From positions 1,488,001-1,552,000 of the forward strand of contig NZ_CP117267.1 in the NCBI RefSeq assembly GCF_007000325.2: a DNA stretch of 64,000 nucleotides, written 5' to 3'. A model generated the notes under the pieces. It was not told where the DNA came from and searched no databases. It saw nothing but the letters and a program-made list of their open reading frames with translations. The DNA is from Rhizobium rhododendri (GTDB lineage: Bacteria; Pseudomonadota; Alphaproteobacteria; Rhizobiales; Rhizobiaceae). Positions 21,217-28,579 of the stretch are shown piece after piece (positions within the stretch are counted from its first letter, which is position 1; each line of letters starts with the position of its first letter). Both the position numbers and the translations under genes were made by a program.

Positions 21217-22692
21217 TTGCCGCCGAGCCTCACTTCCTTCACCGACGACGCGCTGATTGCCTTTGACAATATCGCCGACCGGGCTGCCAATCTCGTCAAT
21301 CCGACCATTCGCCTCGGCGTGACGGGCCTGTCGCGCGCGGGCAAGACGGTTTTCATTTCCTCGCTCGTCCATAACCTCCTGAACGGAGGCCGCCTGCCGC
21401 TGTTCGAGGCCATGCAGTCCGGGCGCATCTCGGCCGTGCGCCTCGAGCAGCAGCCCGACGATGCGGTCCCTCGCTTCCAGTACGAAGACCACATCCGGGC
21501 GCTGGTGAAGGACCGCATCTGGCCGGACTCGACGCGTGCCATTTCCGAATTGCGGATTACCCTGGAATACCAGAGTGCCAGCGGCTGGAACCGGATTTTC
21601 TCCCCCGGTCGTCTGTCGATCGATATCGTCGATTACCCCGGCGAGTGGCTGCTCGATCTGCCGCTGCTTGCCAAGGACTACCAAACCTTCAGCGACGAGA
21701 CGCTGGCTTTGGCGCAAACCGGCGTCCGCGCCGAATTGTCCCGGGAGTGGCTGGCACTCTCCGCCTCCACGGATGCGGCGTCTCCAGCCGACGAAATGCG
21801 CGCCCGCGACCTGGCCCAGGCGTTCACCGCCTACCTTCGCGCCTGCAAATCGGATGAGCGCTCGCTCTCTACCTTGCCACCCGGACGTTTCCTACTCCCA
21901 GGCGATCTCGACGGATCGCCGGCGTTGACCTTTGCACCTTTGCCGACACCTGCGCCCGGCAAGGCTGGAAAGGGCTCATTGTGGGCGATGATGGAGCGGC
22001 GTTACGAGGCCTACAAGTCTGTGGTCGTCAAGCCGTTCTTCCGCGAACACTTCGCCCGGCTCGACCGGCAGATCGTCCTTGTCGATGCCCTGCAGGCCAT
22101 CAATCGCGGCCCCGAGGCGATCCAGGACCTCGAGCGGGCGCTGGCCGACGTGCTGGCCTGTTTCCGCCCCGGCACGAACAGCTTCCTCTCCTCCTTTGTC
22201 GGCCGTCGCATCGACCGGGTGCTGGTTGCCGCCACCAAGGCCGACCATCTTCACCATGAGAGCCACGACCGGCTGGAGGCCCTCACCCGCCGTCTCGTCG
22301 AGAGGGCAACCCAGCAGATCGGCATGACCGGTGCCGGCATCGACGTCATGGCGCTGGCCTCGATCCGGGCCACCCGCGAGGCGACGGTGACGCGCGACGG
22401 ACAGGTGCTCCCGGTGATCGTCGGAACGCCCATTGCCGGCGAGACGATCAATGGCGACGTCTTCGATGGTGTCCGCAATACCGCCGTCTTCCCCGGCGAC
22501 CTGCCGCTCGATCCGCAGCAACTGTTCGCGCTTCCCGGCACCGAGAGCCATCCCGGTCCGCTGCCGGATGTCAACGTCGTGCGCTTCCGGCCGCCGCTGC
22601 TCGACCGTTCGCCGACCGGCGTGGTTCTCTCGGTGCCGCACATCCGGCTCGACCGCGCCATGCAGTTCCTGTTCGGAGACCGCCTCGCATGA
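21217..22692 (+). CDS. ycjX: YcjX-family P-loop NTPase
   Basis: A 491-residue predicted GTP-binding protein of the YcjX (stress-induced) family. The Walker A is GLSRAGKT at residues 37-44. The family block SIDIVDYPGEWLLDLPLL at about 130-147 carries a DxPG-like switch, and a specificity-like TKADH appears near residue 345. The start is TTG at 21217 with GCAGGGA seven bases upstream; no nearby ATG fits the frame. Its stop overlaps the next start by four bases (ATGA), coupling it to ycjF. The cellular role is not established. Confidence 0.9.
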   Translation: MPPSLTSFTDDALIAFDNIADRAANLVNPTIRLGVTGLSRAGKTVFISSLVHNLLNGGRLPLFEAMQSGRISAVRLEQQPDDAVPRFQYEDHIRALVKDRIWPDSTRAISELRITLEYQSASGWNRIFSPGRLSIDIVDYPGEWLLDLPLLAKDYQTFSDETLALAQTGVRAELSREWLALSASTDAASPADEMRARDLAQAFTAYLRACKSDERSLSTLPPGRFLLPGDLDGSPALTFAPLPTPAPGKAGKGSLWAMMERRYEAYKSVVVKPFFREHFARLDRQIVLVDALQAINRGPEAIQDLERALADVLACFRPGTNSFLSSFVGRRIDRVLVAATKADHLHHESHDRLEALTRRLVERATQQIGMTGAGIDVMALASIRATREATVTRDGQVLPVIVGTPIAGETINGDVFDGVRNTAVFPGDLPLDPQQLFALPGTESHPGPLPDVNVVRFRPPLLDRSPTGVVLSVPHIRLDRAMQFLFGDRLA

Positions 22693-23765
22693 CCCCACAG
22701 ATCGAAAACGATCCGCCGCATTCCTCACGCAGTCCGGCAGCCTTCTCGATGGAGCCGGAACAGCCGCAGGCCGATGCCCGTCAGGCAATGCCCGCCCGCC
22801 GTCCGCAAAGCTTCGATGCAGATGTTATCCTGACCCCTGACGAGGAGGATCCCTTCCTAAATCCGTCGTCGTCTCTCGAGGGTACGCTGCCGAGCCTCAA
22901 GCCCCGCCGGCGCTTTTCCTTTGCCAAGGTGGCGCTCAGTGCGTTCGGCATCCTCCTTTCGCTCGCCTTCGGACTGTGGACGGATGAGCTGATCCGCAAT
23001 CTCTTCACCCGCGCCGACTGGCTGGGCTACACGGCGTTGACCGTGCTTGGCATCGGCATCCTCGCGGTGATCGGAATGGTCGTCCGCGAAATCGCCGGCA
23101 TGATGCGGCTGGCAACGGTACACGCCATCCGCGCCGACGCGGAGGCTGCCGCGCTGGAGGCAAAGCCGGCGCGAGCGCGGGCGCTGGTGGATCGGCTGTC
23201 GACGCTGTTTGCCACCAAGCCTGCGACAGCCAGGGGCCGCGCCGCACTAAAGGCGACGGAAGGCGATATCATCGATACGCCGGGCCTGATTTCGCTTGCG
23301 GAGCGCGAACTGCTGGGTCCGCTGGACCGCGACGCACGGGCGCTGATCCTTACCGCCTCCAAGCGCGTCTCGGTCGTCACCGCCGTCAGCCCGCGTGCGA
23401 TCGTCGACCTGCTCTACGTGCTTTTCGAATCCACCCGCATGGTGCGCGCTATGGCCGACCTCTATGGCGGCCGTCCGGGAACACTGGGCATGCTTAAACT
23501 GATGCGCGATGTCGTTGCCCATCTGGCTGTCACCGGCTCCATTGCCGTCGGCGACGGCCTCGTCCAGCAGATCGTCGGCCATGGACTGGCCTCGAAACTG
23601 TCGGCCCGGCTCGGTGAAGGTGTTGTCAACGGGCTGATGACGGCCCGCATCGGTATTGCCGCGATGGATCTCTGCCGTCCTCTGCCATTCAGGGCGCTCA
23701 AGCGCCCGGGCATTGGCGACTTCATCGGCGACCTCTCGCCCGGCGCGGCCAAAAGACAGCCCTGA
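22689..23765 (+). CDS. ycjF: YcjF-family (TIGR01620/DUF697) membrane protein
   Basis: A 358-residue protein with a polar N-terminal 75 residues, two membrane helices (about 80-100 and 112-138) and a C-terminal DUF697-type domain rich in small residues (around SVVTAVSPRAIVDLLYVLFES). This is the standard partner of YcjX and follows it with a four-base overlap. The pair recurs widely in proteobacteria; in enterobacteria it is induced by phage-shock or heat stress. The function here is inferred only from that association. Confidence 0.88.
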   Translation: MTPQIENDPPHSSRSPAAFSMEPEQPQADARQAMPARRPQSFDADVILTPDEEDPFLNPSSSLEGTLPSLKPRRRFSFAKVALSAFGILLSLAFGLWTDELIRNLFTRADWLGYTALTVLGIGILAVIGMVVREIAGMMRLATVHAIRADAEAAALEAKPARARALVDRLSTLFATKPATARGRAALKATEGDIIDTPGLISLAERELLGPLDRDARALILTASKRVSVVTAVSPRAIVDLLYVLFESTRMVRAMADLYGGRPGTLGMLKLMRDVVAHLAVTGSIAVGDGLVQQIVGHGLASKLSARLGEGVVNGLMTARIGIAAMDLCRPLPFRALKRPGIGDFIGDLSPGAAKRQP

Positions 23766-23868
23766 CAGGCCATTCTTTAAGGCCCGCACCCCAAAAGAAA
23801 CCAGCCGTTAACCATTCTGAGGCAAAGTCGGAGCTTAGTTTCCGGTACACCTTTGCCAAGGAAAGCCC

Positions 23869-24420
23869 ATGTTTTCGCGTAAGTTTATTGTTGTATGCGG
23901 CCTCGCCGTCATGGCCCTCTCCGTCGTCGACTGGGCGCAATCGGCCAATGCCTCGTCCCGCGACAAGGCTTTCTTCCAGTCGGTGTCCGGCGCATGGCGC
24001 GGTCCGGGCGAGATTGTTGCCGGCAAATACAAGGGCACCAAATTCACCTGCAATCTGATCGGCACGCCAAGCCAGGGATCCGCGACAGGCGTCAAGCTCG
24101 ACGGTACCTGCCGCGTCGGCGTCTTCCAGCAGCCGATGTCTGCCGAGATCACACAGAGCGGCAGCACCTATAACGGCAAGTTCCTGGACGGCGCCGCCGG
24201 CAAGGGCCTCGACGTAACTTCGGGGTCCGTCAACGACAACACAGTCGTCGTCGGCCTCAACCGCCAGAAACTGAACGGTGCCATGATCGCCCGCCTGCAG
24301 GACGACAAGTCGATGAACGTGACGATTTCGGTCAAGGTCGACGAGCAGATGGTCCCAGTCATCGGCCTCAGCCTGAAGCGCGAGGCTGTCGACACCATGA
24401 CCGTCGGCGCCATCAAATAA
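23869..24420 (+). CDS. Exported hypothetical protein
   Basis: A 183-residue protein with an N-terminal signal sequence (FIVVCGLAVMALSVVDWAQSANA, cleaved near residue 28). The mature protein looks like a small beta-rich domain: SGAWRGPGEIVAGKYKGTKF, two cysteines (FTCNLIG, GTCRVG) that could pair, and repeated GSxY/NG turns. I recognise no named family. It follows ycjF by 103 bp and ends in its own strong terminator, so it is probably transcribed separately. Confidence 0.7.
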   Translation: MFSRKFIVVCGLAVMALSVVDWAQSANASSRDKAFFQSVSGAWRGPGEIVAGKYKGTKFTCNLIGTPSQGSATGVKLDGTCRVGVFQQPMSAEITQSGSTYNGKFLDGAAGKGLDVTSGSVNDNTVVVGLNRQKLNGAMIARLQDDKSMNVTISVKVDEQMVPVIGLSLKREAVDTMTVGAIK

Positions 24421-24461
24421 TCGTTGTCATACGTTGAGTTTTTAAAAGGCCGGGAGTTTTC

Positions 24462-24490
24462 AAAAGGCCGGGCTGTTGCTCGGCCTTTTT
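24462..24490 (+). terminator. Intrinsic terminator after the exported protein gene
   Basis: AAAAGGCCG (24462-24470) pairs with CGGCCTTTT (24481-24489), ending in a T run. An extra copy of AAAAGGCCGGG at 24444-24454, 18 bases upstream, is a direct repeat of the left arm and could form an alternative stem. It also separates this gene from convergent folK. Confidence 0.85.
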
Positions 24491-24495
24491 GCTGG

Positions 24496-25014
24496 CTAGC
24501 TGCGTTGCCACCAGCCGCTATCTGCATCCGCTACTTCGATGCCGCCGATGTCGGCGTTTGCAAGCCACGCCGTAACGGTGTTTCCAGCCACCACCAGATC
24601 TGCTGCAATATCCGCTAGCGGCATCAGCACGAACCCGCGCTCGGTCATGCGGGCGTGCGGGATTTGCAGCTTTGCGGTATCGAGCATGACAGCCCCGTAG
24701 GTGAGGATATCGATGTCGATCGTCCGGGGTCCCCAGCGCTCGATCCGCTCCCGCTTCATGCCGCGCTCGATATCGAGACAGACGTCGAGCAAAGTCTCTG
24801 GTGGAAGCGAGGTCCTGATCGCTGCGCAGGCGTTGAAAAAGAACGCCTGATCCGTCTTCCCCCAAGGCGGCGTGCGGTAGAGTTTCGACACCGCGACGAT
24901 GCTGCAATCGGCGCGCTGGTCGAGGGCCTGCAGGGCCGTGGCCATCGCCCGGACCGGATCGGCAATATTGCCGCCAAGACCGAGCATTGCTGTGGAGAAA
25001 TCAGTCTCAGGCAA
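24496..25014 (-). CDS. folK: Hydroxymethyl-dihydropterin pyrophosphokinase
   Basis: Transfers pyrophosphate from ATP to 6-hydroxymethyl-7,8-dihydropterin, the step before dihydropteroate synthase in folate synthesis. The 172-residue protein has the GLGGNIADP start motif, SKLYRTPPWG, and the signature RWGPRTIDIDILTYG with the metal-binding aspartates. Its TTG start at 25014 overlaps the end of folB by eight bases. It is the last gene of the folP-folB-folK operon. Confidence 0.93.
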   Translation of the reverse strand: MPETDFSTAMLGLGGNIADPVRAMATALQALDQRADCSIVAVSKLYRTPPWGKTDQAFFFNACAAIRTSLPPETLLDVCLDIERGMKRERIERWGPRTIDIDILTYGAVMLDTAKLQIPHARMTERGFVLMPLADIAADLVVAGNTVTAWLANADIGGIEVADADSGWWQRS

Positions 25015-25375
25015 AGTGCTCGATGCTCACTTGAACGTAGTCGAGAACGCCCGGGACAGGTGCGTTCGGCTTGCGGACGGTCACCCTGACGCGCTTGATC
25101 TGCGGAAACTTTTCGCACAGGCCCTTGGCCACGTCGAGCGCCAGCGCCTCGATCAGGTAGCGACGCTTGCCGGTGACGATTTCCTCGATGACGGTGAAGG
25201 CGACGCCGTAGTTGACGGTGCCGTCGATCGAATCCGTCACCAGCGCCTCGCCGGCGGCAACGTCGAGTTCGGCGTCGACGAAGAACCGTTGCCCGAGAAA
25301 CTCCTCCTCGTCGTGTACGCCGTGGCGGGCAAAGAATGCACAGTTCTGCAGGGTGATGGTGTAGATACCGCTCAT
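25007..25375 (-). CDS. folB: Dihydroneopterin aldolase
   Basis: Cleaves 7,8-dihydroneopterin to hydroxymethyl-dihydropterin and glycolaldehyde. The 122-residue length fits the family. The sequence starts MSGIYTITLQNCAFFARHGV, with the conserved GV(H/L) turn and a catalytic Glu in HDEEEFLGQ; the later TVNYGVAF and VRKPNAPVPG are family landmarks. Its start overlaps the folP stop by four bases (ATGA), and its end overlaps folK, so the three genes are translationally linked. Confidence 0.93.
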   Translation of the reverse strand: MSGIYTITLQNCAFFARHGVHDEEEFLGQRFFVDAELDVAAGEALVTDSIDGTVNYGVAFTVIEEIVTGKRRYLIEALALDVAKGLCEKFPQIKRVRVTVRKPNAPVPGVLDYVQVSIEHFA

Positions 25376-26223
25376 GATGTTTTTATTCCTGATTTCGCCT
25401 GCATCTCCAGCATAGCATTGACGACGGCAAGTGCGTCCCTGTTGATTGCGACATTATGCACGCGGAAAATCGCTGCGCCCTGCATTCTGAGCAGCACCGT
25501 TGTCGCAGCTGTCCCCGCATCCCGCTCCTCGGCCTCCCGTCCGGTCAACTGGCCGATGAAGCGCTTTCGCGATGTGCCTGCGAGGAGCGGAAGGTCGAAC
25601 CGCTTCAACTCGGCAAACCGCAGCATGAGTTCCAGGTTTTCATCGCCGTCCTTGGCAAAACCGAAGCCGGGATCGAGCACGATCCTGCCGCGATCGACCC
25701 CGGCAGCATCGGCAATTGCCAGCGATTGCTCGAGAAACACCCTCTGATCATCGATAACATCCGCCAACTTCTGGCGTTCGCGACCGGTGTGCATGATGCA
25801 GAGGCCGGCACCGCTCTCGGCGGCAAGTGCTGCAATGTCCGGTTCGCGCTGCAGCCCGAATACGTCGTTGACGATGTGGGCACCGGCGGCAACTGCCAGC
25901 CGCGCCGTCTCTGCCCTGTAAGTATCGACGGAGATCAGCGCCTCGGTGTTGCCGCGCAGGGCTTCGATCACCGGCAGCACCCGAGCTTGTTCTTCGGCCG
26001 CGCTGACGGGTTCGGCGCCCGGCCTCGTCGATTCGCCGCCGATATCGACGATGTCAGCACCCTCGGCGACACAGGCAAGCGCATGGGAGACTGCCGCATC
26101 GACGGACTGGAAACGGCCGCCGTCTGAAAAGGAGTCCGGTGTGATGTTGACGATCGCCATGATCGCGCTGCGGCTGAGATCAAGACGACGACCATGGCCC
26201 ACATGCCAGATATTATCGCGCAT
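25372..26223 (-). CDS. folP: Dihydropteroate synthase
   Basis: Joins hydroxymethyl-dihydropterin pyrophosphate with p-aminobenzoate; it is the sulfonamide target. At 283 residues it has the TIM-barrel signatures IVNITPDSFSDGG and DIGGESTRPGAEP, then DPGFGFAKD and the C-terminal RVHNV. I use ATG 26223 (MRDNIWHVG); a GTG at 26232 has a better-spaced GGAG and is possible. The longer frame to 26433 runs through the divergent DUF922 gene and is not conserved. First gene of the folP-folB-folK operon. Confidence 0.94.
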   Translation of the reverse strand: MRDNIWHVGHGRRLDLSRSAIMAIVNITPDSFSDGGRFQSVDAAVSHALACVAEGADIVDIGGESTRPGAEPVSAAEEQARVLPVIEALRGNTEALISVDTYRAETARLAVAAGAHIVNDVFGLQREPDIAALAAESGAGLCIMHTGRERQKLADVIDDQRVFLEQSLAIADAAGVDRGRIVLDPGFGFAKDGDENLELMLRFAELKRFDLPLLAGTSRKRFIGQLTGREAEERDAGTAATTVLLRMQGAAIFRVHNVAINRDALAVVNAMLEMQAKSGIKTS

Positions 26224-26333
26224 CGCTATCACGAACGTCCGCTCCGTTGAAATTGAAAAAAACCGTCGCCCGATGTTGCGCTCGCAGTGGCTATGCCGCA
26301 AGCTTCCGTGAAGTTCAACTGGTCCGATCACGA

Positions 26334-26963
26334 ATGCCGACTGCATCGCGCTTTGCTTGCCTCCCACTCGCCGTTTTGCTGTCATGCGGCGTCTTGCGGA
26401 GCGCAGAAGCGGAAGTCGTCGCGCATAAATCATTCTCTTATTTCGATATCAGCGGCGACACTGCCGACGAACTCGACGAGGCGCTCAATGCCGGCGGCCC
26501 AGCGGCGATGGGCGCCAGCAGCCGCCATCCCGGTGCAACGCGCATCCGCTTCGGTGGCCAGGCGACTTATGTTGAGAGCGGCGACCGGTGCCATATCGGC
26601 GGCGCCCGGGTCACGGTTGACATCGTCGTCATCCTGCCGCGCTGGCGGGATCGCCGTCACGCGCAGCCCCGTCTTTCCGCTGTCTGGGACAGGCTATCGG
26701 CCGACATCAAACGCCACGAGGAGCGTCATGCCGAGATTGCGAGATTGCATGCGCGCAGCCTGGAGAAGGCCATCCTCTCGCTGCCAGCAGAGCGGACCTG
26801 CGATCTGCTGCAAGACAAGGTCAGCGGCGAATCAGTGCGCAATACCGTCCTGCACGATCAGGACCAGGCGCGGTTCGACCGTGTCGAGGCTACAAACTTC
26901 CAGATCCGCATGCAGCGCCTCGCGCAACGACGACACAGCGAAAAATCGGAAAAGATAGATTAA
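26334..26963 (+). CDS. DUF922 protein, predicted secreted Zn-dependent protease
   Basis: A protein of about 209 residues from the ATG at 26334, with a signal peptide (FACLPLAVLLSCGVLRSAEAE). The central segment IKRHEERHAEIARLHA carries an HExxH motif (HEERH), a likely zinc site, in the position typical of DUF922. Two cysteines (DRCHIGG and RTCDLLQ) may pair in the periplasm. An upstream ATG at 26247 would add 29 residues and overlap the folP leader. Protease activity is inferred from the motif only. Confidence 0.75.
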   Translation: MPTASRFACLPLAVLLSCGVLRSAEAEVVAHKSFSYFDISGDTADELDEALNAGGPAAMGASSRHPGATRIRFGGQATYVESGDRCHIGGARVTVDIVVILPRWRDRRHAQPRLSAVWDRLSADIKRHEERHAEIARLHARSLEKAILSLPAERTCDLLQDKVSGESVRNTVLHDQDQARFDRVEATNFQIRMQRLAQRRHSEKSEKID

Positions 26964-27119
26964 AAGCATATATTTAGAGAATCGCGACAATCGCTGTCGA
27001 TCACCGCAACTGTGCGAAATATGACACGCTGTAGCTGAGATAGCAGGGGAAAAGCCGGCTTTACGCTTTACCACAGCCGTAATGTAGTATCATCTTACGT
27101 ATAGCATCGACGATGGTAT

Positions 27120-27235
27120 TGCGTTCCCATTTTCCTGGGTTCTCCCGGCGTATCCGAAGCCGCAAGCGCTTCCTCCCTCGCCTGTAGGCGATACGCCCGC
27201 CTGGCCTCGCTCCGCAAATGGGCGAGGTTTTTTTT
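27120..27235 (+). ncRNA. Candidate small RNA with rho-independent terminator
   Basis: The 295-bp gap between the DUF922 gene and the convergent ferredoxin gene ends in CCTCGC (27205-27210) / GCGAGG (27222-27227) followed by eight T. Upstream are a tight hairpin TCGCC-TGTA-GGCGA (27178-27191), a CGGC/GCCG stem (27146-27162) and two unpaired C-rich motifs, CTCCC (27142-27146) and CCTCCC (27172-27177), complementary to Shine-Dalgarno sequences. That layout resembles rhizobial trans-acting small RNAs. The 5' end is not determined and I see no convincing promoter. The alternative is the 3' UTR of the DUF922 transcript. Confidence 0.5.
27205..27235 (+). terminator. Intrinsic terminator of candidate small RNA / DUF922 transcript
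   Basis: Six-bp GC-rich stem with an 11-base loop and a run of eight T residues at 27228-27235, one of the longest U tracts in the window. It lies 23 bases before the end of the convergent ferredoxin gene. Confidence 0.8.
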
Positions 27236-27258
27236 GGGGCGCCTTGAGAGATGCAGGA

Positions 27259-27579
27259 CTAGGCTTGGCGCTCCGGCACGTGAACGACAAGGCCGTCCAG
27301 CGCCGAGGTCAGCTTGATCTGACAGGAAAGCCGCGAGCTTGGCCTGACATCGAAGGCGAAATCGAGCATATCTTCTTCCATCGCAGCGGGCGGTCCCGCC
27401 TGCTCTATCCAGGCATCGTCGACATAGACATGACAGGTGGCACAGGCGCAGGCGCCGCCGCACTCGGCTTCGATGCCGGGCACGGAATTGCGCACCGCGT
27501 TTTCCATCACGGTCGAGCCCTCGTCGGCATCGAAGTCGAAACGCGTGCCGTCGAAAGCAACGATTGTCAGTTTGGTCAT
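27259..27579 (-). CDS. fdxB: [2Fe-2S] ferredoxin, adrenodoxin type
   Basis: A 106-residue electron carrier. The cluster ligands are Cys40, Cys46 and Cys49 in CGGACACATC and Cys86 in RLSCQIKL, the C-x5-C-x2-C...C pattern of vertebrate-type (ISC/FdxB) ferredoxins. The C-terminal [10 protein letters not shown] is typical of the group. In bacteria such ferredoxins serve iron-sulfur assembly or P450-type oxygenases. No isc/suf or P450 gene is nearby, so the partner is unknown and the symbol is tentative. Confidence 0.9.
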   Translation of the reverse strand: MTKLTIVAFDGTRFDFDADEGSTVMENAVRNSVPGIEAECGGACACATCHVYVDDAWIEQAGPPAAMEEDMLDFAFDVRPSSRLSCQIKLTSALDGLVVHVPERQA

Positions 27580-27740
27580 AAGATAATCCGGAATCCGCGA
27601 GTGATATTTGTCAGGGTCGGATTTTCTTCCAACAATTCCAAACAGCAGTCAACATCGCCGGCTCCGAAAGCCACTGGCTCGGCCGGATACCGGTCAGCGA
27701 TGTTGCCGTCCCTCATGGGGACGGCGCAGCGAATCCGAGC

Positions 27741-28109
27741 TTAACGGCAAAGCTTGAGAATGAAGTTTTCCGCTTCGACGACGGCGGTGCCGACAGCCGC
27801 CATGCAGGCAGCATCGCTGGAGTGCGCTTCGAAAGCCTCGGCGGATTGCGCTACCTTGAAGGCACCAACGGCGCTTGCTGCACCCTTCAGACGGTGGGTA
27901 CCAGCCTTCACCTGGTCGGCATTGCCGCTGCCGATATCGTGGAGACAGCTGCGTGCCTGGCGGGCGAACATCTGCAGAACCTCGATTTCGAGCACCTTGT
28001 CGCCCATGGTCTGCCGGGCGAGATGGACCAGATCGATAGGCTTTTCCCGCGACGGCCCCATGCCGCGCGAGTTGTCAGGGGCTTCAAATGCGATGTTCAA
28101 GGCGGCCAT
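27741..28109 (-). CDS. Hpt-domain phosphotransfer protein
   Basis: A single-domain histidine phosphotransfer protein of about 122 residues. The phosphorylatable histidine is His72 in GTHRLKGAASAVGA, the canonical HxLKGxAxxxG motif. I start at ATG 28109, preceded by GGAGA; the longer frame from 28151 has no better site. Free Hpt proteins relay phosphate between hybrid kinases and response regulators. It is transcribed divergently from the GPR-like gene. It is not ChpT, which is a larger pseudo-kinase-like protein. Confidence 0.88.
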   Translation of the reverse strand: MAALNIAFEAPDNSRGMGPSREKPIDLVHLARQTMGDKVLEIEVLQMFARQARSCLHDIGSGNADQVKAGTHRLKGAASAVGAFKVAQSAEAFEAHSSDAACMAAVGTAVVEAENFILKLCR

Positions 28110-28579
28110 GGGCCCATTCTCCGGTTGTCTCTTGTCGGTGCGTTGCTGCATCCTTGCGGCTGCGGCATGGCCATCCCGTTAAATTCCGGCACAACGAAGG
28201 CGGAAAAATGCACGTATGGTTAACGACCGTTAAACACGGTTAAATTATCGGCTTTTCGACAATGCATTGATTTAAAAGGTGTTAACAACACGCTAACGCT
28301 TCCGGACGTTTGCCATCCCATAATTGTAACAGTGCTGCTAATGTGTCAGTACGGTACTGGTGTTTCGTGCCGCGGCGTCGCCTTTGCCCGACGCCCCGAA
28401 AGTGGTAATGTTTTGGTACCGCCCATTGTGCAAAATTGCACTTCGCGCGGATTGTAATGTGGATGCCGATGCCTTGTTAAGGAAATCGGTAGTACGGCTG
28501 GCGAGATGTTGCGTATCGGATCTTGGCGGATTTTCGAAATGCAGGGTCGGCCGGAACGAGTGTAACGAGGCGTATCCGT
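28110..28579. promoter_or_regulatory. Divergent regulatory region between Hpt and GPR-like genes
   Basis: 470 bp without a convincing gene. It contains three GTTAA motifs at exactly 10-bp intervals (28219, 28229, 28239), a further GTTAAC at 28281, a perfect CAGTAC-G-GTACTG palindrome (28347-28359) and a GTGCAA-AA-TTGCAC palindrome (28428-28441). TTAA is the CtrA half-site, but the spacing is N6 rather than the canonical N7. The region probably carries the promoters of both genes; none stands out by eye. Confidence 0.5.
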
